Notes: generated by a model from the sequence alone, not told the origin. Counted from the stretch's first letter, positions 1 to 13,274 are shown. The stretch: DNA of 64,000 nucleotides from Methylophaga sp. OBS3 (GCF_026319325.1 NZ_JAPDMU010000002.1:310001-374000), one strand, 5' to 3'. Program-made: numbers and translations.

Positions 1-385
1 AAGAACCGTATACTTCGTTCCAATTGTAGTCTTCACCTGGGAACATATAACGCAGAACACCAACATCATAGCTGAGACCAGTATCCCCGAACGCACCACC
101 GAAACCAGCGTAAATATCGATTTCTGTGCTTGCATCATCATCGAAATCGTAGCTTGAAGCCCAAGTACCAGCGTAGAAACCACTGCTGTGAGCGTAATCA
201 AAGCTGCCTGAAATCGCAGGATCGCCATCAGTTTGTGAAATACCACGCCAGATATATTCAGAAGATAATGCAACGCTAGCACTTGTTGAGTGTTGACCGT
301 CTTCACTTTCCCAAGCCATTGCTGTTGAAGTCATCGCCATTGTAGAGGCTGCAAGACACAATGCTGATAAGGTTTTCAATTTCAT
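1..385 (-). CDS. TorF-family putative porin, N-terminal part (3' end beyond window)
   Basis: Reading back from an ATG at 385, the frame is open to the window edge, giving about 128 residues. It begins with a Sec signal peptide (MKLKTLSALCLAASTMAMTS, cleavage near ...AMA/WES). The mature start has alternating Ser, Tyr, Asp and Gly typical of an outer-membrane beta-barrel, with the segment SSEYIWRGISQTDGDPAISG. That early Tyr-x-Trp-Arg-Gly-x-Ser-Gln pattern is what I know from the TorF/TIGR02001 family of uncharacterised proteobacterial putative porins. An AGGAG Shine-Dalgarno lies 7 bases before the ATG, which fixes the start. The C-terminus is missing, so barrel length cannot be judged. The substrate is unknown. 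Confidence 0.75.
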   Translation of the reverse strand, partial: MKLKTLSALCLAASTMAMTSTAMAWESEDGQHSTSASVALSSEYIWRGISQTDGDPAISGSFDYAHSSGFYAGTWASSYDFDDDASTEIDIYAGFGGAFGDTGLSYDVGVLRYMFPGEDYNWNEVYGS

Positions 386-674
386 TTTGTTGCTCCTAAG
401 CAAGAATTGTCGTGTAGTCATTTGAATATTGCGTTGTTCATTTGCAACACGTTGTATTCAGACTGCAACACCTAACGCAGATTGTGTGCCAACTCTGGTA
501 AATCTAATGAAAACAGGCACATATCGGTTATACGTTGTTTTCGTGTCTGGATAAAGTGATTTATTTTGGTGCGACGCAAAAATGACTATGGATCATATTG
601 GTGCGGCGCTCGTGTGACGAGCTTCGCACAAACTTGATATCATGCAACCACAAATTCCTATAGAAGAAATGCGC
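386..674. other. Intergenic region between porin and lgt
   Basis: This gap separates the divergent porin gene and lgt, so promoters for both should lie here. Two TGCAACAC direct repeats at 443-450 and 464-471 are spaced 21 bp and face the porin promoter side. A bulged GC-rich hairpin occupies 601-629. I see no further gene and no strong -35/-10 pair that I would defend. Confidence 0.5.
601..629 (+). promoter_or_regulatory. Hairpin in the lgt leader
   Basis: GTGCG pairs with CGCAC and GCTCG pairs with CGAGC around a TGTGA loop, with a small GC/TT internal bulge. There is no T-run after it, so it is not a simple terminator. It ends 12 bases before the first in-frame ATG (642) of lgt and about 45 bases before the start I prefer (675). 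Confidence 0.5.
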
Positions 675-1454
675 ATGAATTCTTTGCAGATTAACCCTGT
701 GGCAGTCGATCTTGGCTTTATGCAAGTCCATTGGTATGGGCTGATGTATCTATTTGGATTCATTGCTGCTTGGTTATTGGCCAGAAGACGTGCCAATCAT
801 CTCGGTTTAACGAAAACACAAGTTGAGGACCTACTGTTTTATGGTGCTGTTGGCGTTATTGTCGGTGGTCGAATTGGTTACGCATTGTTTTATGATTTGG
901 CCGCTAATTTAGATAATCCGCTTAATATATTGAAGATATGGCAGGGCGGCATGTCATTCCATGGTGGTTTATTAGGTGTGTTGTTTGCTGTCTGCTTGTT
1001 TGCACGTAAAAACAACAAAACATTTTTTGAAGTGACGGACTTTATTGCGCCGTTAGTACCACTCGGCCTGTTTTTTGGACGTATTGGTAACTTCATTAAT
1101 GGCGAGTTGTGGGGCAAGGTTTCCGATGTACCATGGGCAATGGTGTTTCCGACAGGTGGGGCATTACCAAGACACCCATCACAGCTTTACGAAGCTCTAT
1201 TAGAAGGCTTGGTGTTATTTATTTTGCTTTGGTGGTTTTCAGCTAAACCAAAACCCAGAGCCGCGGTTTCGGGATTATTTTTAGCAGGTTACGGTAGCTT
1301 CCGTTTCTTAGTTGAGTTTGTTCGTGTACCCGATGCGCAATACGGCTATCTCGCCTTTAATTGGCTAACGATGGGACAGATTTTGTGCTTGCCAATGATT
1401 ATTGGTGGTATCGCGATGATGGTTTGGGCTTATCGGGCTAATCCAACAAAATAA
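675..1454 (+). CDS. lgt: Prolipoprotein diacylglyceryl transferase
   Basis: Lgt transfers the diacylglyceryl group of phosphatidylglycerol to the lipobox cysteine of prolipoproteins in the inner membrane, the first step of lipoprotein maturation. The protein has several membrane segments, the HWYGLMY start region of the first helix, a MSFHGG segment carrying the essential-type His, and the family signature [13 protein letters not shown] around residues 135-147. The frame opens at ATG 642, but that ATG has no ribosome site. The ATG at 675 has GAAGAA 6 bases upstream and gives an N-terminus of about the E. coli length (259 residues). Its substrates in this window include the PstS-like protein, the efflux channel and the efflux adaptor. 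The 3' end overlaps dgkA on the opposite strand by 17 bp. Confidence 0.95.
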   Translation: MNSLQINPVAVDLGFMQVHWYGLMYLFGFIAAWLLARRRANHLGLTKTQVEDLLFYGAVGVIVGGRIGYALFYDLAANLDNPLNILKIWQGGMSFHGGLLGVLFAVCLFARKNNKTFFEVTDFIAPLVPLGLFFGRIGNFINGELWGKVSDVPWAMVFPTGGALPRHPSQLYEALLEGLVLFILLWWFSAKPKPRAAVSGLFLAGYGSFRFLVEFVRVPDAQYGYLAFNWLTMGQILCLPMIIGGIAMMVWAYRANPTK

Positions 1455-1794
1455 GTATCCAAGTGCCTGCGGCTATTATTAAGGTAAGTAACACGGCTAG
1501 CGAGCCATAGTCTTTAGCGCGTCCAGATAGTTTGTGGTTATCTGTGCTGACACGATCGACAACACATTCAATCGCTGAGTTGAGTGCTTCGACGATTAAA
1601 ACGGCGAGCAACACGCTAATCATGGCAAAGCGTTCTAAAGCGGTAACATCTAGAAAAAAACTCGCGGTTGCCAGCACGACAAATAAAATAAATTCCTGGC
1701 GGAATGCTGACTCATGACGAATGCCAGAATAGAGTCCTTGCATCGAATAAATGAATGCAAAGATCAGTCGCTTAATACCCGTGTTTTTTTCCAT
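1438..1794 (-). CDS. dgkA: Diacylglycerol kinase
   Basis: Small inner-membrane enzyme that phosphorylates diacylglycerol to phosphatidate, recycling the lipid left by membrane-derived glycan synthesis. It is 118 residues, close to the E. coli enzyme. It carries the conserved N-terminal amphipathic region with ESAFRQE, three membrane helices, and the family signature [13 protein letters not shown] followed by [11 protein letters not shown] chose ATG 1794 because the sequence from MEKNTG aligns with known N-termini. The only upstream extension uses a TTG at 1824. It is convergent with lgt, and their coding ends overlap by 17 bp with no terminator between them. Confidence 0.92.
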   Translation of the reverse strand: MEKNTGIKRLIFAFIYSMQGLYSGIRHESAFRQEFILFVVLATASFFLDVTALERFAMISVLLAVLIVEALNSAIECVVDRVSTDNHKLSGRAKDYGSLAVLLTLIIAAGTWILILLD

Positions 1795-1936
1795 ACCGTC
1801 GTTTTCACTCCCAGTTGGGCGCAAAATGTGTCTTGATTATGCGCTGAATTAACATAAAGCGTTGAATTCTAGGCAAACATTGTGACTAGCATGTTAAAAT
1901 TACTGTTTATTTTTTAACCAAGCTTGTTGGTGGCAT

Positions 1937-3820
1937 ATGGCATTTCAGGATCAATATGATGTGATTGTAGTCGGTGGCGGTCATGCCGGTACCGAAGCGG
2001 CGTTGGCTGCTGCCCGTCAGGGTGTAAAAACGCTACTGTTGACCCAGAACATCGAAACATTAGGCCAAATGAGCTGTAACCCAGCTATTGGTGGTATCGG
2101 TAAGGGCCATTTGGTTAAAGAAATTGATGCGTTGGGTGGTGCAATGGCCCAAGCCGCTGATAAAGGCGGTATTCAGTTTCGTATTTTGAATGCGAGTAAA
2201 GGTCCTGCTGTTCGTGCCACACGTGCACAAGCTGATCGTATTCGCTACAAAGCAGCTATTCGCCATGTACTAGAAAACCAACCAAATCTTTATTTGTTTC
2301 AACAAGCCGTTGATGATCTCATTGTAGAAAATGATCGTGTTGCCGGTGTGGTGACACAGTCAGGTTTACGCTTTGGTGCAAAAACCGTTGTACTCACAGT
2401 GGGTACTTTTTTAGGTGGTGTAATTCATATCGGTCTGCAACGCCATCAAGGTGGCCGTGCCGGTGATCCTGCATCGATTAATTTAGCAGAGCGTTTACGC
2501 GCATTACCGTTTAGAGTGGATCGTTTAAAAACGGGTACGCCGCCACGTATTGCGACCAGCAGTATCGACTTTTCAAACTTGCAAGAACAACCAGGTGACA
2601 CCCCCACACCGGTATTTTCGTTCTTAGGTAAAGCCCAAGATCATCCTGCACAGATTTCTTGCTATATCACCCATACCAACGAAAAAACGCATGATGTCAT
2701 TCGTAATAACCTTGATCGCTCGCCTATGTATAGCGGTGAAATCGAAGGTATTGGTCCACGTTATTGCCCATCTATTGAAGATAAAGTTGTCCGGTTTGCT
2801 GATCGTAATGCCCATCAAATCTTTTTAGAGCCTGAAGGCCTGGATTGTAATGAGGTATATCCAAACGGTATTTCAACCAGTTTGCCATTTGACGTGCAAT
2901 ACGAAATTGTTCGTTCGATGAAAGGCTTGGAAAACGCGCACATTACGCGCCCAGGTTATGCAATTGAGTATGATTTCTTCGATCCACGCGACTTAAATCC
3001 ATGGCTCGAAACCAAACATATGCCGGGCTTATTCTTTGCCGGTCAAATTAATGGCACGACAGGCTACGAAGAAGCCGGTGCACAAGGTTTGATTGCAGGT
3101 TTAAATGCAGGCTTGCAAGCACGTGGTCGTGAACAATGGTATCCACGCCGTGACGAAGCCTACATCGGTGTGTTGATTGATGACCTGATTACCTCTGGCA
3201 CCAAAGAGCCGTACCGTATGTTTACCAGCCGCGCGGAATATCGTTTGATGTTGCGTGAAGATAATGCCGACAAACGTTTAACACCGATTGGTCGTGAGTT
3301 GGGTGTGGTTGATGATGCGCGTTGGGCAGCATTTACAGCTAAACAAGAAGCAGTTGAAAAAGAGTTTTCACGCCTTCAAGCCAGTAAGCTTGCACCTGAA
3401 AAAGTCGATCAAGCACATGTCAGCAAAGTGTTAGGTGAGCCGCTAAGCAAAAATACCACGGCGCTTGAATTACTACGTCGGCCAAATGTCGATTATTACA
3501 CCCTATTAGAATTGCTTGGCGAAACCATCGCCGTTGATGATGAAGTGGCTGAGCAGGTAGTGATTAACACCAAATACGCAGGCTATATCAATCGTCAACA
3601 AAATGAGATCGATCGTTTGCAACGTCACGAAAATACCGTATTGCCAAGCGATTTGGATTACAGCAATGTTCGTGGCTTATCTAATGAGGTTCGTGAAAAG
3701 CTGCAAAATGCCAAACCAGTTAGCCTTGGACAAGCGGCTCGCATTTCTGGCGTTACCCCGGCAGCCGTATCTTTATTATTAGTGCACCTTAAACGCTCTG
3801 GCCTGAGTCAGGCGAGCTAA
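1937..3820 (+). CDS. mnmG: tRNA uridine-5-carboxymethylaminomethyl(34) synthase MnmG
   Basis: MnmG (GidA) works with MnmE to place the carboxymethylaminomethyl group on the wobble uridine of several tRNAs, using FAD and methylene-THF. The 627 residues have the N-terminal FAD-binding motif GGGHAG (13-18), the [15 protein letters not shown] segment, the TGTPPRI motif, and the C-terminal helical domain that binds MnmE and tRNA. Length is normal for the family. Its stop codon shares its last A with the rsmG start (TAATG), so the two are translationally coupled. The partner mnmE lies near 52.5 kb, well separated from it; in many relatives the two are adjacent. Confidence 0.97.
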   Translation: MAFQDQYDVIVVGGGHAGTEAALAAARQGVKTLLLTQNIETLGQMSCNPAIGGIGKGHLVKEIDALGGAMAQAADKGGIQFRILNASKGPAVRATRAQADRIRYKAAIRHVLENQPNLYLFQQAVDDLIVENDRVAGVVTQSGLRFGAKTVVLTVGTFLGGVIHIGLQRHQGGRAGDPASINLAERLRALPFRVDRLKTGTPPRIATSSIDFSNLQEQPGDTPTPVFSFLGKAQDHPAQISCYITHTNEKTHDVIRNNLDRSPMYSGEIEGIGPRYCPSIEDKVVRFADRNAHQIFLEPEGLDCNEVYPNGISTSLPFDVQYEIVRSMKGLENAHITRPGYAIEYDFFDPRDLNPWLETKHMPGLFFAGQINGTTGYEEAGAQGLIAGLNAGLQARGREQWYPRRDEAYIGVLIDDLITSGTKEPYRMFTSRAEYRLMLREDNADKRLTPIGRELGVVDDARWAAFTAKQEAVEKEFSRLQASKLAPEKVDQAHVSKVLGEPLSKNTTALELLRRPNVDYYTLLELLGETIAVDDEVAEQVVINTKYAGYINRQQNEIDRLQRHENTVLPSDLDYSNVRGLSNEVREKLQNAKPVSLGQAARISGVTPAAVSLLLVHLKRSGLSQAS

Positions 3821-4446
3821 TGGCTGTTGAACTACGGGCACAGCTCGAAGCGGGCTGTGCAGAACTTGGTTTGTCATTATCCGAGCAACAAATTCAGCAA
3901 TTAATGGATTATTTGGCGTTACTTGCCAAATGGAATAAAGTCTATAATCTGACAGCATTGCGTGATACAGCACAAATGCTGAGCAAACATTTGCTGGATA
4001 GCTTGGCCTTGTTGCCATATCTTGATGCAGAAAGCTTATTGGATGTGGGCACTGGGGCTGGATTACCTGGCATCCCCGTTGCGATATGTCGGCCAAAGAT
4101 GGCCATTACCTTGCTTGATAGTAACGCCAAAAAAACCCGATTTTTGCAGCAGGTTAAAGCCGAACTAAAACTACAAAATGTTACTGTGGTTCATGGTCGT
4201 GTAGAGCAGGTCACGCTTCCAAAGTTTGCTATTATCACGGCGCGAGCCTTTGCAAGTGTTGGCGATATCATTGATTTAGCCGGTAGACACTGCGATGATG
4301 CCGGCAAGCTGGTTTTGATGAAGGGCGTCTATCCTGAACAAGAGTTACAGGAAGCCGGGCCGGGTTTTTCATTGCAAGCAGTCACCGCAATCAACGTGCC
4401 TTTCTGTGAAGGGCAAAGGCATTTGGTAACTCTGATTAAGGATTAG
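3820..4446 (+). CDS. rsmG: 16S rRNA (guanine(527)-N7)-methyltransferase RsmG
   Basis: RsmG (GidB) methylates G527 in the 530 loop of 16S rRNA using S-adenosylmethionine. Loss of this enzyme is known to give low-level streptomycin resistance. The 208-residue protein has a class I methyltransferase fold with the SAM-binding loop DVGTGAGLPG at residues 75-84, and ITARAF near residue 144 in the later part of the fold. It starts on the A of the mnmG stop codon and is followed after 9 bases by parA, so mnmG, rsmG, parA and parB are probably one transcript. Confidence 0.96.
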   Translation: MAVELRAQLEAGCAELGLSLSEQQIQQLMDYLALLAKWNKVYNLTALRDTAQMLSKHLLDSLALLPYLDAESLLDVGTGAGLPGIPVAICRPKMAITLLDSNAKKTRFLQQVKAELKLQNVTVVHGRVEQVTLPKFAIITARAFASVGDIIDLAGRHCDDAGKLVLMKGVYPEQELQEAGPGFSLQAVTAINVPFCEGQRHLVTLIKD

Positions 4447-4455
4447 GCAGACAGC

Positions 4456-5244
4456 ATGGGCAATATCTATGCAGTGACCAACCAGAAGGGTGGTGTAGGC
4501 AAAACCACATCGACGGTTAACCTAGCAGCATCACTGGCTGATTATGGAAAAAAGGTATTGCTGATTGACTTGGATCCCCAAGGCAATGCGACCACTGGCT
4601 GTGGCGTTGATAAAGAGCAACTACAAAACAGCAGCTATGAAGTCATCATGGCAGAGTGTAAAGCTGTTGATGCTATTGTTCGTCCTGATGAGTTGGGCTT
4701 TGATCTTATGCCCGCCAATACCGACTTAACGGCTGCTGAAGTTCAACTTCTCGAAATCAATTTACGTGAGCATCGCTTACGTCTGGCACTCGAATCTTCA
4801 CGCGATAAATACGACTTTATTCTGATCGATTGCCCACCGTCATTGAGCATGTTGACGGTAAATGCCTTGGTCGCATCTAAAGGTGTATTGATCCCAATCC
4901 AGTGTGAATACTATGCCCTCGAAGGCCTGTCATCACTCTTGAAAACCATCGAGCGTGTTAAGCAGCGTGCTAATCCGAATTTAGAGGTCACAGGGTTGCT
5001 CCGTACTATGTTTGATGCCCGAAATAACCTAGCTAACCAAGTGTCACGCCAGCTTATCAATCATTTTCAGGGCAAAGTTTTTCATTCAATCATTCCACGA
5101 AATGTGCGACTCGCTGAAGCCCCCAGTCATGGGCTGCCTGTGTTAAATTATGACCGGGCATCACGTGGTTCGATTGCCTACATGGCGCTAGCAAGTGAGT
5201 TAATGCGTCGAGATAAAAAAGCAACTGAAGTAGTAGGCGGATAA
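4456..5244 (+). CDS. parA: Chromosome-partitioning ATPase ParA (Soj)
   Basis: A 262-residue deviant-Walker ATPase. KGGVGKTT at 11-18 is the ParA/MinD-type Walker A with the signature lysine, LIDLDPQGN at about 37-45 is the switch region, and LIDCPPSL is the Walker B region. It has the short chromosomal (Soj) form without the N-terminal DNA-binding extension of plasmid ParA proteins. It binds DNA non-specifically as an ATP dimer and moves ParB-parS complexes. It sits directly after rsmG and 5 bases before parB, the usual chromosomal arrangement near the origin. Confidence 0.96.
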   Translation: MGNIYAVTNQKGGVGKTTSTVNLAASLADYGKKVLLIDLDPQGNATTGCGVDKEQLQNSSYEVIMAECKAVDAIVRPDELGFDLMPANTDLTAAEVQLLEINLREHRLRLALESSRDKYDFILIDCPPSLSMLTVNALVASKGVLIPIQCEYYALEGLSSLLKTIERVKQRANPNLEVTGLLRTMFDARNNLANQVSRQLINHFQGKVFHSIIPRNVRLAEAPSHGLPVLNYDRASRGSIAYMALASELMRRDKKATEVVGG

Positions 5245-5249
5245 TTCAG

Positions 5250-6110
5250 ATGGCAGCAAAAAAACGAGGTTTAGGGCGCGGGCTAGATGCCTTGCTTGCA
5301 GATGTCGAACAGGCAGAAACAGAAGTCAGTAATGACAGTCTGCAACATTTTCCATTAGATCAACTTCAACCCGGAAAATACCAGCCACGTATTGATATGT
5401 CACAAGAGTCGCTAGAAGAATTAGCTGACTCAATTCGCGCGCAAGGCCTAGTACAACCAATTGTTGTGCGTCCCGTTGGCGAAGGCCGCTATGAAATTAT
5501 TGCCGGTGAACGCCGCTGGAGAGCGTCGCGTTTAGCGGAACTGGCAACCGTTCCTGTTCTGGTTAAAGATGTCTCTGATCGCAGTGCGATCGCCATGGCG
5601 CTTATTGAAAACATTCAGCGTGAAAACCTCAATCCAATGGAAGAGGCCAACGCGTTACACCGTTTACGTGAAGAATTTGAAATGACCCATCAGCAAGCAG
5701 CTGAGGCGGTTGGTAAATCACGTGCTGCGGTCACCAATCTACTGCGTTTAAGAAATTTACATCCATCCGTGATGCGGCTGGTGGAAAACTGTGACTTAGA
5801 AATGGGGCACGCACGTGCGTTACTTGCCATCGAAGGCGAGCCGCAAGCTGAAGCTGCTCAACAAGTCGTTGAGAAAGGGCTGTCTGTTCGGGAAACAGAG
5901 CAATTAGTGAGACGTCTGTTAAAACCGAATAAAGCCGCTGATAAGCAAGAGAGTAACGCGCAAGCCGAAATTGACGAACTTGCCGAGCAATTACAGGAAA
6001 AGCTGGGACAACAAGCCAGTGTTAAACACCTGAGCAGTGGTAAGGGACGCTTAGTTATTCAGTACAGTAATGTCACAGAATTGAAAAAATTACTGTCCAG
6101 AATAAAGTAA
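5250..6110 (+). CDS. parB: Chromosome-partitioning protein ParB (Spo0J)
   Basis: ParB binds parS sites and, as a CTP-dependent clamp, spreads on DNA to form the partition complex. The 286 residues show an N-terminal ParA-stimulating region (GLGRGLDALLAD, 7-18), the ParB/Srx-type CTP-binding core with GERRWR (86-91) and ENIQRENLNPMEEA (120-133), a helix-turn-helix (about 146-168) and a C-terminal dimerisation domain. It closes the mnmG-rsmG-parA-parB run. I did not recognise a canonical parS palindrome in this neighbourhood by eye. Confidence 0.96.
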   Translation: MAAKKRGLGRGLDALLADVEQAETEVSNDSLQHFPLDQLQPGKYQPRIDMSQESLEELADSIRAQGLVQPIVVRPVGEGRYEIIAGERRWRASRLAELATVPVLVKDVSDRSAIAMALIENIQRENLNPMEEANALHRLREEFEMTHQQAAEAVGKSRAAVTNLLRLRNLHPSVMRLVENCDLEMGHARALLAIEGEPQAEAAQQVVEKGLSVRETEQLVRRLLKPNKAADKQESNAQAEIDELAEQLQEKLGQQASVKHLSSGKGRLVIQYSNVTELKKLLSRIK

Positions 6111-6123
6111 AGCTCGGAATTCG

Positions 6124-6153
6124 TTGACCTTATAAGCGGCATATCTCTATAAT
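6124..6153 (+). promoter_or_regulatory. Sigma-70 promoter of the ATP synthase operon
   Basis: TTGACC at 6124-6129 and a perfect TATAAT at 6148-6153 are separated by 18 bp. They lie between the parB stop and atpI, giving a short leader of about 35 bases. This is the strongest promoter match in the first part of the window and would allow the atp operon to be transcribed independently of parAB. Confidence 0.75.
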
Positions 6154-6195
6154 GTCGCGATTTGCTTTAGGCAAAATAAATTCCAGCAGGCGCCG

Positions 6196-7481
<1,286 letters not shown>

Positions 7482-7511
7482 TTTTTAGTAGTTTTTAACT
7501 TCTTTTTTTAG

Positions 7512-7772
<261 letters not shown>

Positions 7773-7814
7773 GGATTTTTTGAACCCCTTTAGCGATAAC
7801 AGAGAGGTATTAGC

Positions 7815-8285
7815 ATGAATATCAATGCAACCTTGATAGGTCAATTGATTGCATTTGCGGTTTTTGTCGCGTTTTGCATGAAGTATGTTTGGCCACCGAT
7901 CATGCAGGCGTTGGAAGAACGCACAAAGAAAATTGCCGATGGTCTGGCAGCTGCTGAACGTGGTCGTCATGAACAAGAGCTGGCTGAAAAACGTGCCCAG
8001 CAAGTCATTCATGAAGCCAAAAACCAAGCAGGCGAAATCGTTTCACAAGCACAACGTCGTGGTAACGAAATTGTTGATGAAGCAAAAAACAATGCGCGTA
8101 CAGAAGGCGAGCGCATCCTGAACTCTGCTCGTGCAGAGATTGAACAGGAAGCAAATCGTGTACGTGACGAATTAAGAAGCCAAGTCTCATCAGTCGCATT
8201 GGCTGGTGCTGGCAAGATTCTTAGTCGTGAAATCGACGATAAAGCGCATACCCAGCTGCTTGATGAATTGGTCAGCCAAATCTAG
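7815..8285 (+). CDS. atpF: F1Fo ATP synthase subunit b
   Basis: The 156-residue peripheral-stalk subunit has a single N-terminal membrane helix (about 5-25) followed by a long charged coiled coil rich in Ala, Glu, Lys and Arg (about 30-140), which dimerises and reaches to F1. It begins with the family start [14 protein letters not shown]. Only one b gene is present (no b/b' pair), as in other gammaproteobacteria. A weak GAGAGGT ribosome site lies 8 bases upstream. Confidence 0.97.
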   Translation: MNINATLIGQLIAFAVFVAFCMKYVWPPIMQALEERTKKIADGLAAAERGRHEQELAEKRAQQVIHEAKNQAGEIVSQAQRRGNEIVDEAKNNARTEGERILNSARAEIEQEANRVRDELRSQVSSVALAGAGKILSREIDDKAHTQLLDELVSQI

Positions 8286-8297
8286 AGGAATCATAGG

Positions 8298-8828
8298 ATG
8301 GCAGAAGCAATAACCATCGCACGCCCTTACGCAGCCGCTGTTTTTGCACTGGCGCAAGAAAAAGGCGATTTGCAGGCTTGGTCAAATCAGCTGCAAGTAG
8401 TTGCACAATGTGCAGAAGCTGCTGAAGTGCAGGCGATTCTGACCAATCCATCGGTCAGTGATGAACAGGCTGTTAATCTGCTCGGTGATGTGGTGGGTGA
8501 ATTATCCGCCGATGCACGCAATTTCTTAATGCTGTTAGCCGAAAATAACCGGTTACTGTTGTTACCAGAAATTGCCACACTCTTCGAGCAACTGCGTGCC
8601 GAAGCAGAGCAAATGCTGACAGCTGAAGTTGTCACGGCTCGCGCTTTGACAGATGAGCAAAAAACCAAAATCGCAGCCGCATTGAAAAATCGTCTTGGCA
8701 AAGAAATTACATTGACTGAACAAGTTGATGAATCACTGCTAGGCGGCGCAATCATTCGAGCAGGCGATCTGGTTATCGATGGATCTGCCTTAGGTAAATT
8801 GAACAGACTGGCCAGCGCGATTCGCTAA
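8298..8828 (+). CDS. atpH: F1Fo ATP synthase subunit delta
   Basis: The 176-residue delta subunit links the top of F1 to the b stalk. It has the helical N-terminal domain ([14 protein letters not shown] near residue 6) and the C-terminal OSCP signature [17 protein letters not shown] at about 147-163. It is spaced 12 bases after atpF with an AGAGGAAT ribosome site. Confidence 0.97.
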   Translation: MAEAITIARPYAAAVFALAQEKGDLQAWSNQLQVVAQCAEAAEVQAILTNPSVSDEQAVNLLGDVVGELSADARNFLMLLAENNRLLLLPEIATLFEQLRAEAEQMLTAEVVTARALTDEQKTKIAAALKNRLGKEITLTEQVDESLLGGAIIRAGDLVIDGSALGKLNRLASAIR

Positions 8829-8853
8829 CCGGCCCGTTATAGAGGAAACAGAG

Positions 8854-10395
8854 ATGCAACTGAATTCAGCAGAAATCAGTGACCTGATCAAAAAGCGTAT
8901 TGAGAGCTTTGACGGGGCAACTGAAGCACGTACCGAAGGCACCGTAGTTGGTGTTACTGATGGTATTGTGCGTATTCATGGTCTTGCCGATGTCATGTCC
9001 GGGGAAATGCTTGAGTTTCCAGGCAACACCTTCGGTATGGCTCTTAACTTAGAGCGCGACTCAGTCGGTGCCGTTGTTCTGGGTGGTTACCAACATATTT
9101 CAGAAGGCGACAAAGTTAAATGTACTGGTCGTATTCTTGAAGTGCCAACTGGCGAAGCGCTGTTGGGTCGTGTTGTTGACTCACTGGGTAAACCAATCGA
9201 CGGTAAAGGTGATATTGCTGCAGAAAGCTCTTCTCCAATTGAGAAAGTAGCACCAGGCGTTATCGCTCGTCAGTCAGTTGATCAGCCAATCCAAACTGGT
9301 TTGAAATCAATCGACGCAATGATCCCAGTTGGTCGTGGCCAACGTGAGTTGATCATCGGTGACCGTCAAACTGGTAAAACTGCTATCGCTGTTGACACCA
9401 TCATCAACCAAAAAGGTACAGGCGTTAAATGTATCTATGTTGCGATTGGTCAAAAAGCGTCTTCTATCGCGAACGTTGTTCGTAAATTAGAAGAGCATGG
9501 CGCTCTGGATCACACCATCATCGTTGCTGCATCAGCTTCTGATTCTGCTGCACTGCAATTTATCGCACCATACGCTGGTTGCTCGATGGGTGAATATTTC
9601 CGTGATAAAGGTGAAGATGCACTAATCATCTATGATGACTTGACGAAACAAGCTTGGGCTTACCGTCAAGTATCACTGTTGCTGCGTCGTCCACCAGGTC
9701 GTGAAGCATACCCAGGTGACGTTTTCTATCTTCACTCACGTCTGCTGGAACGTGCTGCGCGCGTTAACGCTGACTACGTTGAAAAAATCACTGACGGTAA
9801 AGTTAAAGGCCAAACTGGTTCATTAACTGCATTGCCAATCATCGAAACACAAGCTGGTGACGTATCTGCATTCGTACCAACAAACGTAATTTCGATCACA
9901 GATGGTCAGATCTTCTTAGAAACTGACTTGTTCAACGCTGGTATCCGTCCTGCTATCAACGCTGGTCTGTCGGTATCTCGTGTTGGTGGTGCTGCACAAA
10001 CCAAGATCATCAAGAAATTGGGTGGTGGTATTCGTCTGGACTTGGCTCAATACCGTGAATTGGCGGCATTTGCTCAGTTCGCTTCTGACCTTGACGAAGC
10101 AACTCGTGCACAAATCAGCCGTGGTCAACGCGTTACAGAGTTGATGAAGCAAAAACAATATCAACCACTGTCAGTTGCAGAAATGGCGGTTTCGCTGTTC
10201 GCAGCCAACGAAGGCTACCTGGATGATGTTGACGTTAGCAAAGTTGGTTCTTTTGAAGCAGCCCTGTTAGCAAACATGCGTTCAGAAAATGCGCAGTTGA
10301 TGGATACCATCAACACAACAGGCAATTTTGATGACGATATCGCTGGCCAAATGCGCAGCGGCATTGAAAAATTCAAAGCTAACGGCAGCTGGTAA
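8854..10395 (+). CDS. atpA: F1Fo ATP synthase subunit alpha
   Basis: The 513-residue regulatory F1 subunit carries the Walker A motif GDRQTGKT at 169-176, the [16 protein letters not shown] segment, and the alpha/beta family signature [14 protein letters not shown]. It alternates with beta in the F1 hexamer and binds nucleotide without catalysis. The ATG is preceded by AGAGGAAAC. Codon choice is strongly biased, as expected for a highly expressed gene. Confidence 0.98.
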   Translation: MQLNSAEISDLIKKRIESFDGATEARTEGTVVGVTDGIVRIHGLADVMSGEMLEFPGNTFGMALNLERDSVGAVVLGGYQHISEGDKVKCTGRILEVPTGEALLGRVVDSLGKPIDGKGDIAAESSSPIEKVAPGVIARQSVDQPIQTGLKSIDAMIPVGRGQRELIIGDRQTGKTAIAVDTIINQKGTGVKCIYVAIGQKASSIANVVRKLEEHGALDHTIIVAASASDSAALQFIAPYAGCSMGEYFRDKGEDALIIYDDLTKQAWAYRQVSLLLRRPPGREAYPGDVFYLHSRLLERAARVNADYVEKITDGKVKGQTGSLTALPIIETQAGDVSAFVPTNVISITDGQIFLETDLFNAGIRPAINAGLSVSRVGGAAQTKIIKKLGGGIRLDLAQYRELAAFAQFASDLDEATRAQISRGQRVTELMKQKQYQPLSVAEMAVSLFAANEGYLDDVDVSKVGSFEAALLANMRSENAQLMDTINTTGNFDDDIAGQMRSGIEKFKANGSW

Positions 10396-10409
10396 GCGAG
10401 GCATAATTC

Positions 10410-11276
10410 ATGGCTAGCGGTAAAGAGATACGCACGCAGATAGCAAGCATCAAAAGCACGCAGAAGATCACCTCTGCGATGGAGATGGTGGCTGCCAGTA
10501 AAATGCGTAAAGCTCAAGAACGCATGGCGGCAACACGGCCTTATGCTGAAAAGATTCTGAATGTTATTCAGCATCTGGCCTTTGCCAACCCTGAGTATAA
10601 ACATCCATATTTGATGGATCGTGAAGAGACCAAACGAGTTGGTTATATCGTTGTGTCATCTGATCGCGGTTTATGCGGTGGCTTGAACAACAACTTGTTC
10701 AAAGAAGTTCTGAAAGACATTCGTGAAAAGTCTGAAAAAGGCTTACAAATTGACGTTTGTGCTATCGGTCAAAAAGCCTCTGCGTTTTTCAGCCGCTTGC
10801 CGGTGAATATGGTTGCTCAAGTCACTCAGTTGGGTGATGCACCACGTGTTCACGAATTAATCGGCTCCATCAAAGTGATGTTGGATGCGTATGAGTCGGG
10901 TCAAATTGATAGTTTGTATCTGGTGTACAACGAGTTTGTTAACACCATGACCCAAGAAGATAAATTCATTCGTTTGTTACCAGCAACACCTGGTGCACCA
11001 AGTGAAGAAATGTCTCATCACTGGGACTACATTTACGAGCCAGATGCCAAAGAAGTTTTGGACGATTTGTTGGTCCGTTATATTGAGTCCGTGGTCTATC
11101 AGGGTGTTGTTGAAAATATCGCATCTGAACAAGCATCGCGCATGATTGCAATGAAAAATGCGTCTGACAATGCCGGCGACCTTATTGATGATCTGCAGTT
11201 GGTTTACAACAAAGCTCGCCAAGCTGCGATCACACAGGAAATCTCCGAGATTGTTGCGGGTGCCGCTGCGGTATAA
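10410..11276 (+). CDS. atpG: F1Fo ATP synthase subunit gamma
   Basis: The 288-residue central rotor shaft. It has conserved N- and C-terminal coiled-coil helices ([20 protein letters not shown] near the start, AISQ-like [15 protein letters not shown] at the end) that enter the alpha3beta3 core. A Rossmann-like middle domain includes [14 protein letters not shown]. Length and order between alpha and beta are standard. Confidence 0.98.
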   Translation: MASGKEIRTQIASIKSTQKITSAMEMVAASKMRKAQERMAATRPYAEKILNVIQHLAFANPEYKHPYLMDREETKRVGYIVVSSDRGLCGGLNNNLFKEVLKDIREKSEKGLQIDVCAIGQKASAFFSRLPVNMVAQVTQLGDAPRVHELIGSIKVMLDAYESGQIDSLYLVYNEFVNTMTQEDKFIRLLPATPGAPSEEMSHHWDYIYEPDAKEVLDDLLVRYIESVVYQGVVENIASEQASRMIAMKNASDNAGDLIDDLQLVYNKARQAAITQEISEIVAGAAAV

Positions 11277-11280
11277 CTGA

Positions 11281-12702
<1,422 letters not shown>

Positions 12703-12720
12703 TCTCTTGGGAGGTAGCTA

Positions 12721-13143
12721 ATGGCTATGACAATTCATGTTGATATCGTAAGTGCTGAAGAGTCGATTTATTCTGGCTCTGTAGAAGCGGTTATCGCCTC
12801 TGCACAACAAGGTGAGGTGGGTATTTACCCACGTCACGCGCCATTACTGACGCGTTTGAAACCAGGTGAAGTTCGCCTGTTGAAAGCCGGCGGTGAAGAA
12901 CACTTTTATGTGTCAGGCGGTATCCTGGAAGTGCAACCGCATGTAGTGACCATTTTGGCGGATACCGCATTACGTGCGGATGACGTTAATGAAGCTGCAG
13001 CGTTAGAAGCGAAAGCAGCGGCTGAAAAAGCGCTACACGATAAAACAGATAAAGTTGATTATGCTGAAGCAGCTGCCCAATTGGCAGAAGCAATGGCACA
13101 ACTTCGCAGCATTGAACGTATGCGTAAAGGCAAAGGCCGTTAA
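12721..13143 (+). CDS. atpC: F1Fo ATP synthase subunit epsilon
   Basis: The 140-residue subunit has an N-terminal beta-sandwich ([20 protein letters not shown] near residues 61-80) and a C-terminal pair of Ala/Glu/Lys-rich helices that can extend into F1 and inhibit ATP hydrolysis. A GGGAGG ribosome site lies 6 bases upstream. It is the last gene of the operon and is followed by a strong terminator. Confidence 0.97.
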   Translation: MAMTIHVDIVSAEESIYSGSVEAVIASAQQGEVGIYPRHAPLLTRLKPGEVRLLKAGGEEHFYVSGGILEVQPHVVTILADTALRADDVNEAAALEAKAAAEKALHDKTDKVDYAEAAAQLAEAMAQLRSIERMRKGKGR

Positions 13144-13164
13144 GAAACCTGATCCTGCATACGA

Positions 13165-13191
13165 GGCCGTCCTAGTGACGGCCTTTTTTTT
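13165..13191 (+). terminator. Rho-independent terminator of the atp operon
   Basis: GGCCGTC and GACGGCC form a perfect 7 bp stem around CTAGT, followed by eight T residues. It lies 22 bases after the atpC stop and ends the operon before glmU. Confidence 0.92.
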
Positions 13192-13274
13192 GCCTATCGA
13201 ATGGTGGCTGACGCATACAAACGGTCATAACCAATCTGCTAGAATGCCTTATCCCATTTAAATCAAAGCTATTT

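Noticed and set aside
3779-4096. 105-codon minus-strand frame over rsmG
   Set aside because: It lies wholly opposite well-supported genes and shows no protein family features.
5100-5180. CACGTG inside parA as a parS site
   Set aside because: The flanks do not match the parS palindrome TGTTTCACGTGAAACA, and only the core is shared.
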